DNA from: Anisus vortex
Taxonomy: Eukaryota > Mollusca > Gastropoda > Planorbidae
DNA length: 64,000 nt
NCBI GenBank assembly: GCA_949126835.1
Contig: OX421506.1
Span: 18,110,447-18,174,446, forward strand
Reading direction: 5' to 3'
Positions 1 to 11,200 of this stretch are shown piece after piece. Each line of letters begins with the position of its first letter. The stretch's first letter is position 1. The position numbers and the translations under genes were made by a program. The notes below the pieces were generated by a model. It did not search any database, had not been told where the DNA came from, and was given only the letters and a program-made list of their open reading frames with translations.

Positions 1-2
1 CC

Positions 3-491
3 TTGGACATTTTGACAAAATACCAATCAATATATGAAAGAGGCAAACGTGTCGTTTTCTGTTGGGTTCCTGGTCATGCAGGGATAGATGGAAATGAAAA
101 AGCTGACAGAGAGGCTAAAGCCGCCCTGTTGTTATCAGAGAGTATTATCCCAATACCATATCGAGACTTGAAACCTTTAATAATTAAACATGAAAGACAA
201 ACATGGACTAACTTCTTGAAAACCGAATGCAATAAACTGCAGTATTTGGAAAATTCAAAAACCTGGCATGATACAGGCCAACTTGTTCGAAAGGACGCAG
301 TTATTCTCTGCAGACTACATACAGGACATACGAAACTAACACATTCGTTTATATTAAAACGAGAAATGGCCCCAATGTGTGCTTTCTCAAATGCCAACTT
401 AACAGTGTCTCACATTTTGTTGGAATGTATTACATTTGATGACATTCGACGTAAATTCTATTACTGTAGAACTCTTCATGAACTTTTTTAG
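3..491 (+). CDS. Non-LTR retrotransposon ORF2 C-terminus with RNase H domain (5' partial)
   Basis: The open frame runs in from the left edge, so only the end of the protein is present. Residues 21-35 read WVPGHAGIDGNEKAD, the C-terminal RNase H signature of Jockey-group non-LTR elements, including the His (25) and the last Asp (35). After it comes the usual C-terminal tail (TGHTKLTHSF, then SHILLEC). In the family this domain removes RNA from the RNA/DNA hybrid during target-primed reverse transcription. The frame is clean over 162 codons, which suggests a fairly young insertion. Sequence to about 700 is probably its 3' UTR, and a T run lies near 700-710. Confidence 0.85.
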   Translation: MDILTKYQSIYERGKRVVFCWVPGHAGIDGNEKADREAKAALLLSESIIPIPYRDLKPLIIKHERQTWTNFLKTECNKLQYLENSKTWHDTGQLVRKDAVILCRLHTGHTKLTHSFILKREMAPMCAFSNANLTVSHILLECITFDDIRRKFYYCRTLHELF

Positions 492-1018
492 CAAAATTAA
501 ACCAAAACATATAATAAACTATATTAAAGACATACAACTGTACAACAGAATCTAAAGATATAAGAACAATAAATGGATACAAGACAAACATGACAACAAC
601 GTTATCAAAAAGGCCCTGTATAACCTTCGATGTAGATGGGCCGGAAATTCAACAATTCAATTCAAGGGAAGCTACTCTCTTTTACGGCGACGAGCAATTT
701 TTTTTTTTTTAAATTACAGTTTTCATGTGTGCATAAATGTCATACTTTTATTTATGTAAAATCAACAAAGTCAGCAGCATACGTGATAGCAGTCTAAAAC
801 GCACAAACATATATTATTATATGTATATTCATTTTCATGTGACGTCATATATCTTAGACCCCCTCCCCCCTCGTCACACATCATCACAAATGCGTGATCC
901 CCCTCCCCCTAATCGTGTGACGTAATTTATCGATGGCCCCTTAGAGCAATTTTTCATCATCCCTATGACTCAGTATCAAACCCTGAAGAAGTCCTAAACT
1001 ACACTTACCAACATAATC
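492..1018. other. Retrotransposon 3' flank, no gene seen
   Basis: AT-rich sequence following the RNase H frame. Two C-rich tracts near 860-910 and a T run near 700-710 are visible. I see no splice-supported or family-supported coding region. Confidence 0.5.
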
Positions 1019-1279
1019 TTGAAAATGGATTTCTTAACATTTGTAGCCCTTAGTATTTTGCTTAGGTTGCCACTTTCCATAGCTAGTGCTGAACAAAGTT
1101 TTACAAAATTTAAGCTAATTAAAACCTATTTGCGTAGTACAATGTGTCAGGAGAGACTCGCGGGTCTGGCGACAATTTCTATTGAAAGTGAGATAGCAAG
1201 ACAGTTAGACTCAAAAGCCCTTATACAATCATTTGCTAACCAGAAAGCAAGAAAAGTACCAATAGGGTTTTATTCTTGA
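1019..1279 (+). pseudogene. hAT transposase C-terminal dimerisation domain fragment
   Basis: The frame contains LPLSIASAEQSF, then KLIKTYLRSTM, QERLAGLA and ISIE. This order is characteristic of the hAT-family dimerisation domain found at the end of ZMYM/hAT transposases. Only this domain is present (about 70 residues against a usual 600 or more). No DDE catalytic core lies upstream, so it is a decayed fragment. The last stretch, QSFANQKARKVP, also fits the family tail. I found no terminal inverted repeats for it. Confidence 0.8.
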
Positions 1280-1741
1280 GTTTAAATATTGATGATCAGT
1301 ATTTAAAAGTGACTTTCGGACCGTAGTTAAGAAAACAATAATCTAATATCAAACAATATCAAGTATTCTTTGTGTATTTTTTTAAGTGTTATAAAAACAG
1401 AAAAAAATATCTTTAATCTAACAGTGAGTTTCGGTTTGTTATTAAGGATAACTGTAGTAAATGCAGGTATAAAACATATAAACACATATATCTAATGTAA
1501 AACTGTGTGTTATGTAAATTTTCTAATAATAATTTAGATTTCTAATTATTAATCTATAATGCAAAGCTATTGTTACTTTTTATTCAACTGTTTCATTTAC
1601 ATTTCACAGTCACCAATCAAAGGTTATAAAATAAAATGCTTTGTCGGGCTATAACAATTATTAACAAAAACGCATTTTCGAAGTTCCATACTCGGCAGAC
1701 CCCGCCGAAGGCACTTAAATGAGGGCGCAGAATTTGTTTTC
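1280..1741. other. AT-rich intergenic sequence and edge of an older repeat
   Basis: No gene is visible. The last 60 bp (about 1690-1749), together with 3281-3316 beyond the hAT element, match the ends of the MITE-like repeat at 13580-13908 (GCCCTAGGCG and GCCGGCCCT motifs). The hAT element therefore appears to have inserted into an older repeat. Confidence 0.5.
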
Positions 1742-1749
1742 GCCTAGGG

Positions 1750-3280
1750 CAGTGATGGCGAACCTTTTTGAGGGCGCGTGCCCAAAGTGCAATACGAGAC
1801 CAACTTATTTCTTTCAACGTTCAACACAGAAATTAAAACAAAACACTGAGGTTTTACTTTAGAAAAAAAAAACAGCTCATACAGTTGTACGAACTAATTA
1901 ACATGTTTTGTTCAAATTGAATAATAAATTAATAGATCTTTGAATGACACAAACAGTCTTTTATGTAAAAAAAACTACGAACTGTTGTTAATGAAAACAA
2001 AATATTAATATATTACAATTACAGTTATTACAATTAACTGTATGCATTTGGCATGATTTTGCATTGTTAATGTGATTTTTGCTGTTGTCTGCATGCTGAT
2101 AATTTGTCAAGCCTTGGCTCATACTCCGTAACTTTAAGAGCGACACATACAGCGCTCAGGTCATCTGTCTTTCTTGTATCAGATTTGATATAATTTAAAG
2201 TTGAAATTAGCAGATTACAAGCATATGATGACCAAAACAATGCTACAATGCTAGAAAATACCTTGTAGATTTCCTGATGGCTTGTCGGTAAATGTTATAG
2301 AATTGTGTAAATGTATGTTTATAGTACATTTGGAGAATATATCAGCTGCCCACTTTGTAGGTCTCTTTAAAAAAAACTGCAATTTTATTTCAAATGTTCT
2401 GATATCACAAGCCATCGTTACTGTAGTTTTTCTTGAACCTTACAGTTTTTTATTCAGTTCATGGAAGTGTAATGTAAAAATCTGTGATGAAAACACGAGG
2501 TTGGTAAGTCAGACCATAATAATATCACTGAGTGGTGGATAATCCTGCCTCTTTTGATCATAAACAATCTAATTTCATCCAAGCATGCTACACATCTCTC
2601 CAATACTCGTCCTCTGCTCAGTCACCTGACAGTATTGTACATAAGTAAAGTATTATACTGCGCCTTGACCTCATCAAGAAGTGCGTGAAGCTGTAGACAA
2701 TTAAGAGCACGAGCCATTGTGTAATTGACCATTTTTGTGACATCTTTGAGAATATCATCTAATTTCTTGCTGATAACCCTGGCACCAAGAGCTTCTTGGT
2801 GTATAATACAGTGAGACTGAACGACTGGGTGTTTTGCTTCTTTAACAAAGAACTGTATGAAACCAGATGCGTTGTGCCAAAAAAGCATCAATAACAGCAT
2901 TGTGAATATCTATTCCTTGTGTTCTTTCAGGCAAAGATAACAATTTCACCAGCTCTTCTCTCATAATGTCACCAACTGTATAACGCAAAATTACCGCAAG
3001 TCTTGCATGATTATTAACATCTATGCTTTCATCCAAGCACATTGAGTATGGTTTATTTAAAAGTAGAATAAAAAGAATAACGACGAAAATAAACGAAATA
3101 GGCTAAACGTATTCTAACAAACCGACGATGGCATCGTCGATCCGACAAAATTGCCGTTTATCCCATACCTAGTGGTGTGGCCATAACTAAGTAGTTCCAT
3201 TTTTGGCAAATGCTCGCGTGCCCACAGAAATGGCTCTGCGTGCCGGTTGTGGCACGCGTGTCATAAGTTCGCCATCGCTG
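1750..3280 (-). mobile_element. hAT transposon, GTF2IRD2-like family, copy 1 (defective)
   Basis: The left end reads CAGTGATGGCGAACC and the right end is its complement with two mismatches. It is flanked by GCCTAGGG (1742-1749) and GCCTAGAG (3281-3288), a 7/8 match to an 8-bp target duplication, as expected for hAT. Minus-strand frames at 2842-3042 and 2622-2900 encode pieces of a transposase of the type seen in GTF2I-repeat-like hAT proteins: LDESIDVNNHARLAV, and HCIIHQEAL, which fits the conserved CxxH-like site. Frames are interrupted, so it cannot encode an active protein. The same family recurs at 19098-20929; this copy is about 300 bp shorter. Confidence 0.85.
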
Positions 3281-3316
3281 GCCTAGAGCGCCAAAAACCC
3301 TAGCGCCGGCCCTGGT

Positions 3317-4639
3317 TGGACGCCCTGAGCTCCGGTAGTAAAGAGACTGACTTAAGGGTGCGCCTGACACGCGGCCCTGAGCCATCCTTAGGGCTACGTA
3401 TAGGTTAAGACTATGGTTAAATCTACACTCTATATAACTTGTATTTGGATTGTTTGATGTTATCTGCTCATGTCATTAATTATTGAATACGGACTTTCAT
3501 GTGAATAAAATCTTCGTCGCTACAATACGCTTGCTTATTTGATTGATTGAATACCTGTCTGTGACGTTCAGTGACAGTGTCAATTAGTCAACAGTTGAAC
3601 TCGGCCTAAATACGAGCCATCGAAACCTGGATATAAATTTGTCTTGGCACCACATAGAGATCATCAGCCTTTCGGGACCAGCATACCACTAGATAACCTG
3701 CCAACCAAATATATGTCCCACTACCCTGTATGCCGTGTTGATTTATCCACTAAGTCTGCACTAATAGTCTATGCTAATTTAAGGCTCTGGGACGTAGCAA
3801 CTTAGACCAGCACGCTACAACTAGGCCCTACTTTACTTTGTCTCTCCAGTGTTACCTGGTTTAATGATTTATCTAGTGTTGCTACACTTGGCATTTGTGA
3901 ATATTCAGTAGTAACCTTACAACTCTTTTCTGAATTTGCTCTATCTAAACATGTTTTATTAAGGTGAAGGATGCCCTACAGAACATGCATATTTTAAAAT
4001 ATGTCTGATGTATGTCATGTGTCATTTCAGTTGCATGTAAATGTTGTTTTTCGTTTTTTTTTTACATTTGTACAATTTTTTTTAAAGGTTTCTTATTTTA
4101 TCTTTTAATTACCTCGTCAATATTTTGAATTCCATGGTAATTTACCATTTATTATAATTCCTAAGTACTTTGCATATTTTATTATTTTGGGTTAAATCTT
4201 TTTCATGAATGAACTATTTTGAAACTACATCAAACAGCCATCCTTTAAAAATAGCTGACTTGTTAATTAAAATTATAAAAAGACAGACAGATACACACAT
4301 ACACTCAAGCACACACACACATATGAACACAATTTAGCATACGCATAGCAAACACAAACACAAATAAACACATAAACACGAACACACAAGCCTAACCAGC
4401 TGATCTGAACCTTTAGCCAAATGAAATCTTATATAGTAACAAGCAAAGAAAAGCGATGTTTGAGAAGCGCATACACTATTATAAGATGTGCATTTAGAGA
4501 TGGGGAGGGGGGGGGGCAGCAGTTAGCTTTGTTGTTGTTATTGTCTTCTTTGTTCGTTTTTTAAATAATGTTTCTAGTAGTCAGCTTCAGTAATCATACT
4601 GCGTAGTTTTCAAGTCGATGTTTCGACAGATAAAAATGC
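3317..4639. other. No gene seen; possible LTR-like stretch and CA-rich repeat
   Basis: A TATA-like motif (about 3432) followed by AATAAA (about 3505) could be part of a decayed LTR, but I found no boundaries. A (CA)-rich simple repeat runs from about 4285 to 4390, and a G run is at 4507-4516. The missing 3' exons of the phosphatase-like gene would be expected on the minus strand here or further left, but I could not identify one. Confidence 0.4.
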
Positions 4640-4960
4640 CGAGTTCCTTATCTTATCTTATATATTACAGACGCGCCTTCTATAAAGAAGATTATTGCGT
4701 CCTACGCTCAGCCGTCGTCCAATTCTAGACTTGCATCATAATAAGGCCTAAATGTTTTAAATGATTTCCTGGCAATCCTTTTTTTTCAGGTAACCCATTC
4801 CATGCCTGAATAACACTGGGAAAGAAAGAGTACTTAAATGCATTTGTTTTTGCATAAGGAATAAGGAAAGGGTTTTTTGCCATATGTTTATCAGAGCATT
4901 GCAACAGGCTGCTATTGGATTGGATTTCTAAATTAGAGATTAATGACTATTAATGTTACT
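4640..4960 (-). mobile_element. LINE 3' end with (ATAAG) tail
   Basis: Read on the minus strand, this matches the 3' ends at 11325-11640 and 14695-15060: the end of a reverse-transcriptase ORF (FFPSxIRxWNxLPE type), then a 3' UTR, then a tail of ATAAG units (seen here as repeated TCTTA near 4650). It is a 5'-truncated insertion typical of target-primed reverse transcription. Confidence 0.65.
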
Positions 4961-5046
4961 CTTGTTTATAAGACCATTAGAAGACCCCCCTCCCGTCTCA
5001 CGCAGTAGAACAACAACATGCATACGCCATGATCACTATGACCTAC

Positions 5047-5225
5047 ATTCAAATCGTCGTATATATCGATCAGCTGATTAGCAATATCACGAAAATTAAT
5101 CCCTTTGCAGTTGGCTTTGATGGCATGGATGTCTGACTCTAGCTTCATATCTGGCGTTGAGGCATATGTTCCTGCCACGCCTGGGGAAGTCAAGGGCGCC
5201 GTGGCCACCAATGCTGTGTATTTAC
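5047..5225 (-). CDS. Exon 5 of the phosphatase-like gene
   Basis: The acceptor (CTTTTCTTTCAG) lies just above 5225 and the donor GTAGGT follows at 5046. The exon is 179 nt: two bases complete the split Ser codon, then 59 codons (residues 154-212), ending in phase 0. It contains SPGVAGTYAS, the counterpart of the HASPAGTYAH-type motif, with the metal-site His replaced by Ser. NCKGINFRDIANQLI is the counterpart of the GCxDIAxQLI segment with its structural Cys. Confidence 0.85.
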
Positions 5226-8200
5226 CTGAAAGAAAAGTGAACAGAATCGTATTGTTGACTATGAAACACTCTTATATGTGTATGTTTAGAGGGAGGGGGG
5301 GGGGGGGGAGACCGCGATGGCCGAGAGCGTTCGACTGGCGTACCGAAAAATCCTGGATTCGAATCCTGGTAAAGGCTATGATTTTTATCGGATCTGAAGG
5401 GTTACATTGAGTCTACCCAGCTCTGATGGGTAGCTGACATTAGTTTGGGTAAAGTTAAAATGGCTGCGAATATTGTGATATTATAAATTATTATACGGAA
5501 GCAACAATGATTATAGACATACAATTATTAAAGGACAACACCTAGGGAATATTCATAAATTATGAACCTTGCAGCTCTTTTTTGAATTTGTTCTAATTTT
5601 TAATGTTTTCTTTAGTAGATGGGTCCCATACAGATGCTGCATATTCAAGTATAGGCCTAACTAATGCGAGATAGCATTTTAGTTTTATATTCTTATTACT
5701 ATTACATTTGTAAAAGTTTCTTTTTATGAATCTTAATGTTTTCTTTGATTTTTTAATTATTTTATCAATATGAGGGTTCCAAGATAACTTATCATTTATT
5801 ATTATAGTTAGTTCTTTACCATGAATGAAGTAGTTTGTTTTTATTTGTTTCTTTTTTCTTGGATACCCTTATTAGTTGGAATTTTTCTGGGTGAAAACAC
5901 ATACTAAAGTTAGATTCCCGTTTGGGTAGTTCATCTAGGTCTTTTTGTAAAAGAACTCCTGAGTTTACAGTTAATGGTGATGACTAATTAGAGCCATTTA
6001 TTATCACCGTTTGTTCTTTGCCTATAAGAAAGTCCTGAATCCACTGATGTAAGAGACCAGAGATGCCAAAATATTTAATATTTTTAGTAGACTAGAATGA
6101 TGAACTTTATCGAATGCTTTGGAAAAATCTATTAATATAACATCAATTTGGTTTTTTTTTTTATCTAATGCCTTAGGCAAGTCATCTATAAAGCATATTA
6201 ATTTAGTTTCACATGATCATTTTTTCTTGAAGTGATGATTTGAAAGTCGGCACAGAAGGGGCAGTAATGGAGGTCTGCTCCAGTGAGTTCCATATTCTAA
6301 TGGCGGACGGAAAAAAAGAATATTTGTAAACGTTGATGCGTGAGGAACACGCAGTTTAAGCTGATGACATCTGGTAGAGCTGGACACTTGTTGGATGCGA
6401 CCTAACTGAGTTGCTTTGAATTAATGTTTACATATAATATAAGAAATGTTAAGTTATTGGTTTTCCTGGTTTGTTCAGGCAGCCTATTTCTAGCGTGGAT
6501 GCCAATTGAGCAGAAGGAAATTTTATATGCGTTTTTTTTTGTTTATTTATTGATTAGGAATATTACATTTGTCCTGTGTCTTAATGAATTTTCTAAGAGA
6601 TTATCTTTGTCATTGTTTGTATTTTTTATATTTCTACGAGACGTTTCGGTAGTACTAAGTTTACTCGTTATAAAAATTATTTTGTACAAAATGTTAAACT
6701 TATATGACTAAAAAAATATTACCTACCAGTTAGTAAATGTAAAGTACACTTCAGACCAAATTGATCATGGGGCCATTGAAACAGCGTTCACCAAAATCTA
6801 TGACAAATGAATACCAAGGGAATCGTGGCCAGCACAATGCCAAGCCACCTTTACTTTAATATAAAATAAGATAAGAATGGGCATTTCTTATAGCGCTTCT
6901 ATCCATGTTATTAAATTAGCATGCTCAGTGCGCTCTTGGTGTGAATTACAGTGGCTGATGTATTAGCCTAAGAAAGGGGTCTCCAAACTGCGGCCCGCGG
7001 GCCGCATGCGGCCCCGAAGCCTTCTCATGCGGCCCGCGGAAACCTTTTTCAGCTACGAAAAAAATTACGGAAATGTATCTATATCCTACCAAGATCAGCC
7101 GCCGCCAACGTGGACGTTATGTTTTTACCGAACTCAAAAAGAGGCGGGCAGTAGTGCGTTATGTTTTCCAATCACTACATTGTAAAAACCTTATTCGCTG
7201 CTTACTTTTTCAACTTACGTCTACATTCAATGAGATGATATAACGCCATCTAGTGGCGAAGTATGGCACTGTTACTGGACATGATGTATTCAAAGATATT
7301 TGCAGATTATAACTTGGACTGGACTAACCTCAGTTGCCTGGCTGTTGATGTAGGACAAAAACGTGAGTGGCATATAAGCTTAGACAGGCTTGGTTGGACC
7401 AGTGAAGCAGATGTATAAAGAGGAAAAGCATTCCACAGCCAATGTTTCTGCACTGTATTATTCACCAACAAGCTTTGTGTGCTAAATATGTGGACATTAG
7501 AAGTATACTGAATACTTTGATGAAGTTGGTGATCTCAATAAGGTCACATGGGCTCAACCATAGACAGTTCAGAGACATGTTGGAAGATACAGACACAGAA
7601 TCGCAAGATTTACCATATTACACAGCACTTAGATGGCTAAGTTCCCAGCAGAGTATTTAAGTTAAGAAAGGAAACATGTGACTTCCTGGAAAATAAAGGC
7701 AAGCCACAGCCATTACTGTCTGATGAAGAATGGGTATGGAAATTAGTCTCTACAAGTAAATTACATTTTCTGAGCCTAAATCTACAATGAGAGGATAATC
7801 TAGCTTTTGATCTATACATCCACCCAAGGGCCTTTAAAAACCAACTTGTATTGTTTTCGGAACAAGTACAGGCGAACAACTTGACGCACTTTCAGCAGTG
7901 CAAGGTATTCATGGCTGAAACAACAGCTGAGTTCCCAACGTCATTTTGCATGCGAGAACAGGAGCGGTTTTCTGAATAGGATTCAAAGGCAGAAGAAGTG
8001 AGGCTGTTTCAAAGCCCATTTGAAACAGATGTGGCCAGTTGCCCAGATGAACTGCAGCTGGAGGTCATTGAGTTGCAAGCGAATGACCTCCTTAGGGACA
8101 AGTTCAAAGAAGGACTGGTGGGTTTTTACCAGTTTTCGCCCAAGCAAGACTTTCCTAATGTCAAAACCTTTGCATCAATGTACCTTTTAATTTTTGTAAC

Positions 8201-11200
8201 AACATACCTACGTCAGGAACAATTTGAGAGCAAACTTGTCCGATGATAATCTCAGGTCAAAGTTGATGTTAGGGGCATCAAATCTAAAGCCAGAACTGTC
8301 TGCTTTTTTGGCATCCAGGAAACAATTAATCTACATTTCCACTAATATAGGTGTTCATGTGTAGTGTAACAGTTTGTTATTAAATATTAACTGAATAGAA
8401 TAATATAAAATAAATAATTCAAAACAACATTTTGATTATTTTTATTCGGACTTTCAGTGTGTAGTCGGCCCCCGAACTGCTGTTTATTAGTTAATGCGAC
8501 CCTAGGGTTGAAAAGTTTGGAGACCCCTGGCCTAAGAGAAAGGTCTTTGAGTTCTTTTTAAAAGATTCTCTTGTCCCAGATTCTCTCAGTGTCTGAGGTA
8601 AATTGTTCCATAAATAAGGCGCTACTGATTAAAATGAGCGCACTCTCAGGTACTTCTTTTTGTGTCCATCCAAACTGGGAAATTTGAGGAGTGACTGTGA
8701 TGAAGTGTCAGGTAATCATCAGAGCACCCTCCAGCCCCGAGAACAAATCTTAGCCTTCACCAGGATTCAAACCCAGACCCAGACGAACGCACTGCTGGCT
8801 TGGCCACCTTTGCCAATATTGTTTACCTAACTATATTGTCACTAAAACAAAACGGACGAGCCCAAAGGTATCTATAGTCCATGGCGTAACGTATTTCGAG
8901 TGAGCTCTGGGAGGGGCACATCAAGGCTCTGCCCGGGCTCCAGCCACACGCCAAGGCGTGGCGTTCCGTGTAACAGGAGGGGTTCCCACAGCCCAGCGGT
9001 TGTTCACTACGGTTCCCCTAGAATCATTATCCTGGTGGCTCGCTCGTAAACCTGCAATGTCACCCGGTAGCATTAATCTTATACTATAAGTACATGCATC
9101 CAGGCATGCGGGTGGTTCGTGAGACGGGACTGCTGCGTCCATTGCTTCCTCCCCAACGAGATCCCGTGGCCTTTCGGCAGTGCAACGGGTCTTGGAACCG
9201 CAGCGGGTGCTGTCCTTCATGCGTTCGGCCGTCGGTGTAATCTTAATGTGATCGTATCGGTGGTTTACACACTTCGCATACGTTGAGGCCCATGGGTACA
9301 GAAGGGGCTATTACTTACTAGATTTGGACATAATCTTAAAGAGATTTGCTAGTTGCTTGCTTTGATCATGCTGTAGACAGGTATTGTTGCCTTGCTGGAC
9401 CCAACCCATTTGTCCATTCCTCTCAGGTAAGCCGGAGAAGATAGAGGAGGAGGCTGCAGCAGGGTCGGCCACCATTTGATCGCGGCTGTGGGGCTGCACA
9501 AGAACAAGAGATAAAAGAGTAAACAAGAGTATCATAACCGTCACTACATTTCAGTAAAGTTTACATTTCAAGTCTGGAATTGGTCGTGTCTCGATGACCA
9601 CGGCATACAAGTAAATAATGTTCACATCAACCCGACTCTTTTGCAAGTACTTTCCACCATTGGCGTAGCCAGGATTGCCACCTTGGCTACGTTAACTAAG
9701 AAAAGCTGCCTGTGTAGCAACAAACTTGTAAATTGGTATCTCCCGTCAACCTCCTTTCTGTAACAAAATCAAACAACAAAAAAAGAAAACATACAAAATA
9801 TAACTATAACATTGTTTTCAACAAAACATAACATCAACATTGTTTTCAACAAAACATAACAATAACATTGTTTACAACAAAACATAACAATAATATTGTT
9901 TTCAACAGAACATAACAATGACATAGTTTTCAACAAATCATAAAAACAACATTGTTTTCAACAAAAAAAACAATAGCATCGTTTTCAACAAAACATTACA
10001 TTAACATTGTTTTCAACAAAACATAACAATAGCATCGTTTTCAAAACATAACAATAACATTGTTTATCAGCAAAACATAACAATAACATTGTTTTCAACA
10101 AAATATAACACTAACATTGTTTTCAACAAAACATAACAATAACATTGTTTTCAGCAAAACACAACAATAACATTGTTCTCAACAAAACATAACAATAACA
10201 TTGTTTTTAACAAAACATAACTATAACATTGTTTTCTAACTAAGCATAACAATAATATTGTTTTAACGAAACATAACAATAACATTAATTTTATCGAAAC
10301 CTAACAATAACACTGTTGTCAACGAAACATAACAATAACATTGTTTTTAACGAAACATAACAATATCATTGCTTTTAACGAGACGTAACAATAATATTGT
10401 TTCATAGAAAAAATAACAATAACATTGCTTTTAACGAAACATAACAATAACATCGTTTATAGTGTCATATATATTGTTTTTCCCAGAAATGGAACACGCA
10501 ATGTTTATTCTTCTTTCCCCTCTTTTTCTCACTAAACAGGCTTTTGTGGGCGGGGCTTAGGCTTCCGATCGCTTGACGTTTAGTAGGAAGACAAATGATT
10601 CTACTTAAAGTTGGGATTCTGTGTTGATCTCAAATTCTCAGGGTCTGGGAACGACTCATTATTTAATAGGGAAAGTTCCTATCGTTTTGTTATGAGTTTT
10701 GTAATGATACCATGATTTTCACCCCTACTGGTAATGGGTCTGTCCCTTGCACCACTCGGATAGTATTTAATGATTTGTTTGTCTGAAAGACGGAGAGTTT
10801 CAAAATATGTTCCTTTGAGAACGTTTGTGTTTGCACTATTTTATTCTAACTGTACATAATAGATATATTGTATATATCGAACATATCACCTGAATTAAAC
10901 TATCAACAACAGTTACACTGAAGCTTCCTTGTCAAGTTACTACTCTATTGTGTTGTATACATTACTATAAGATTTATCTACTACTCTAATGTCCAGGAAA
11001 GGAACTGTTGGAACACAAATCCTGAGTTTGTGCCCAGGACTATAAGAAGAGTTCGTGTAATACTGAAACATAAATAATAATAATTAAAGTCTCCCCTAGG
11101 ACTAACGAGAATTATCAGCAAGATCTACACAGCTCTGGCCACAAGGGGATTGTGGACTTAACAATAGCTACACATAACAGTAACATTGTTTTCAACAAAA

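Noticed and set aside
9311..9544. A standalone 77-residue secreted peptide (hydrophobic start MTVMILLFTLLSLVLV)
   Set aside because: The hydrophobic start is translated intron and polypyrimidine tract. The acceptor at 9494 and the match to the alkaline phosphatase nucleophile region show that it is exon 4.
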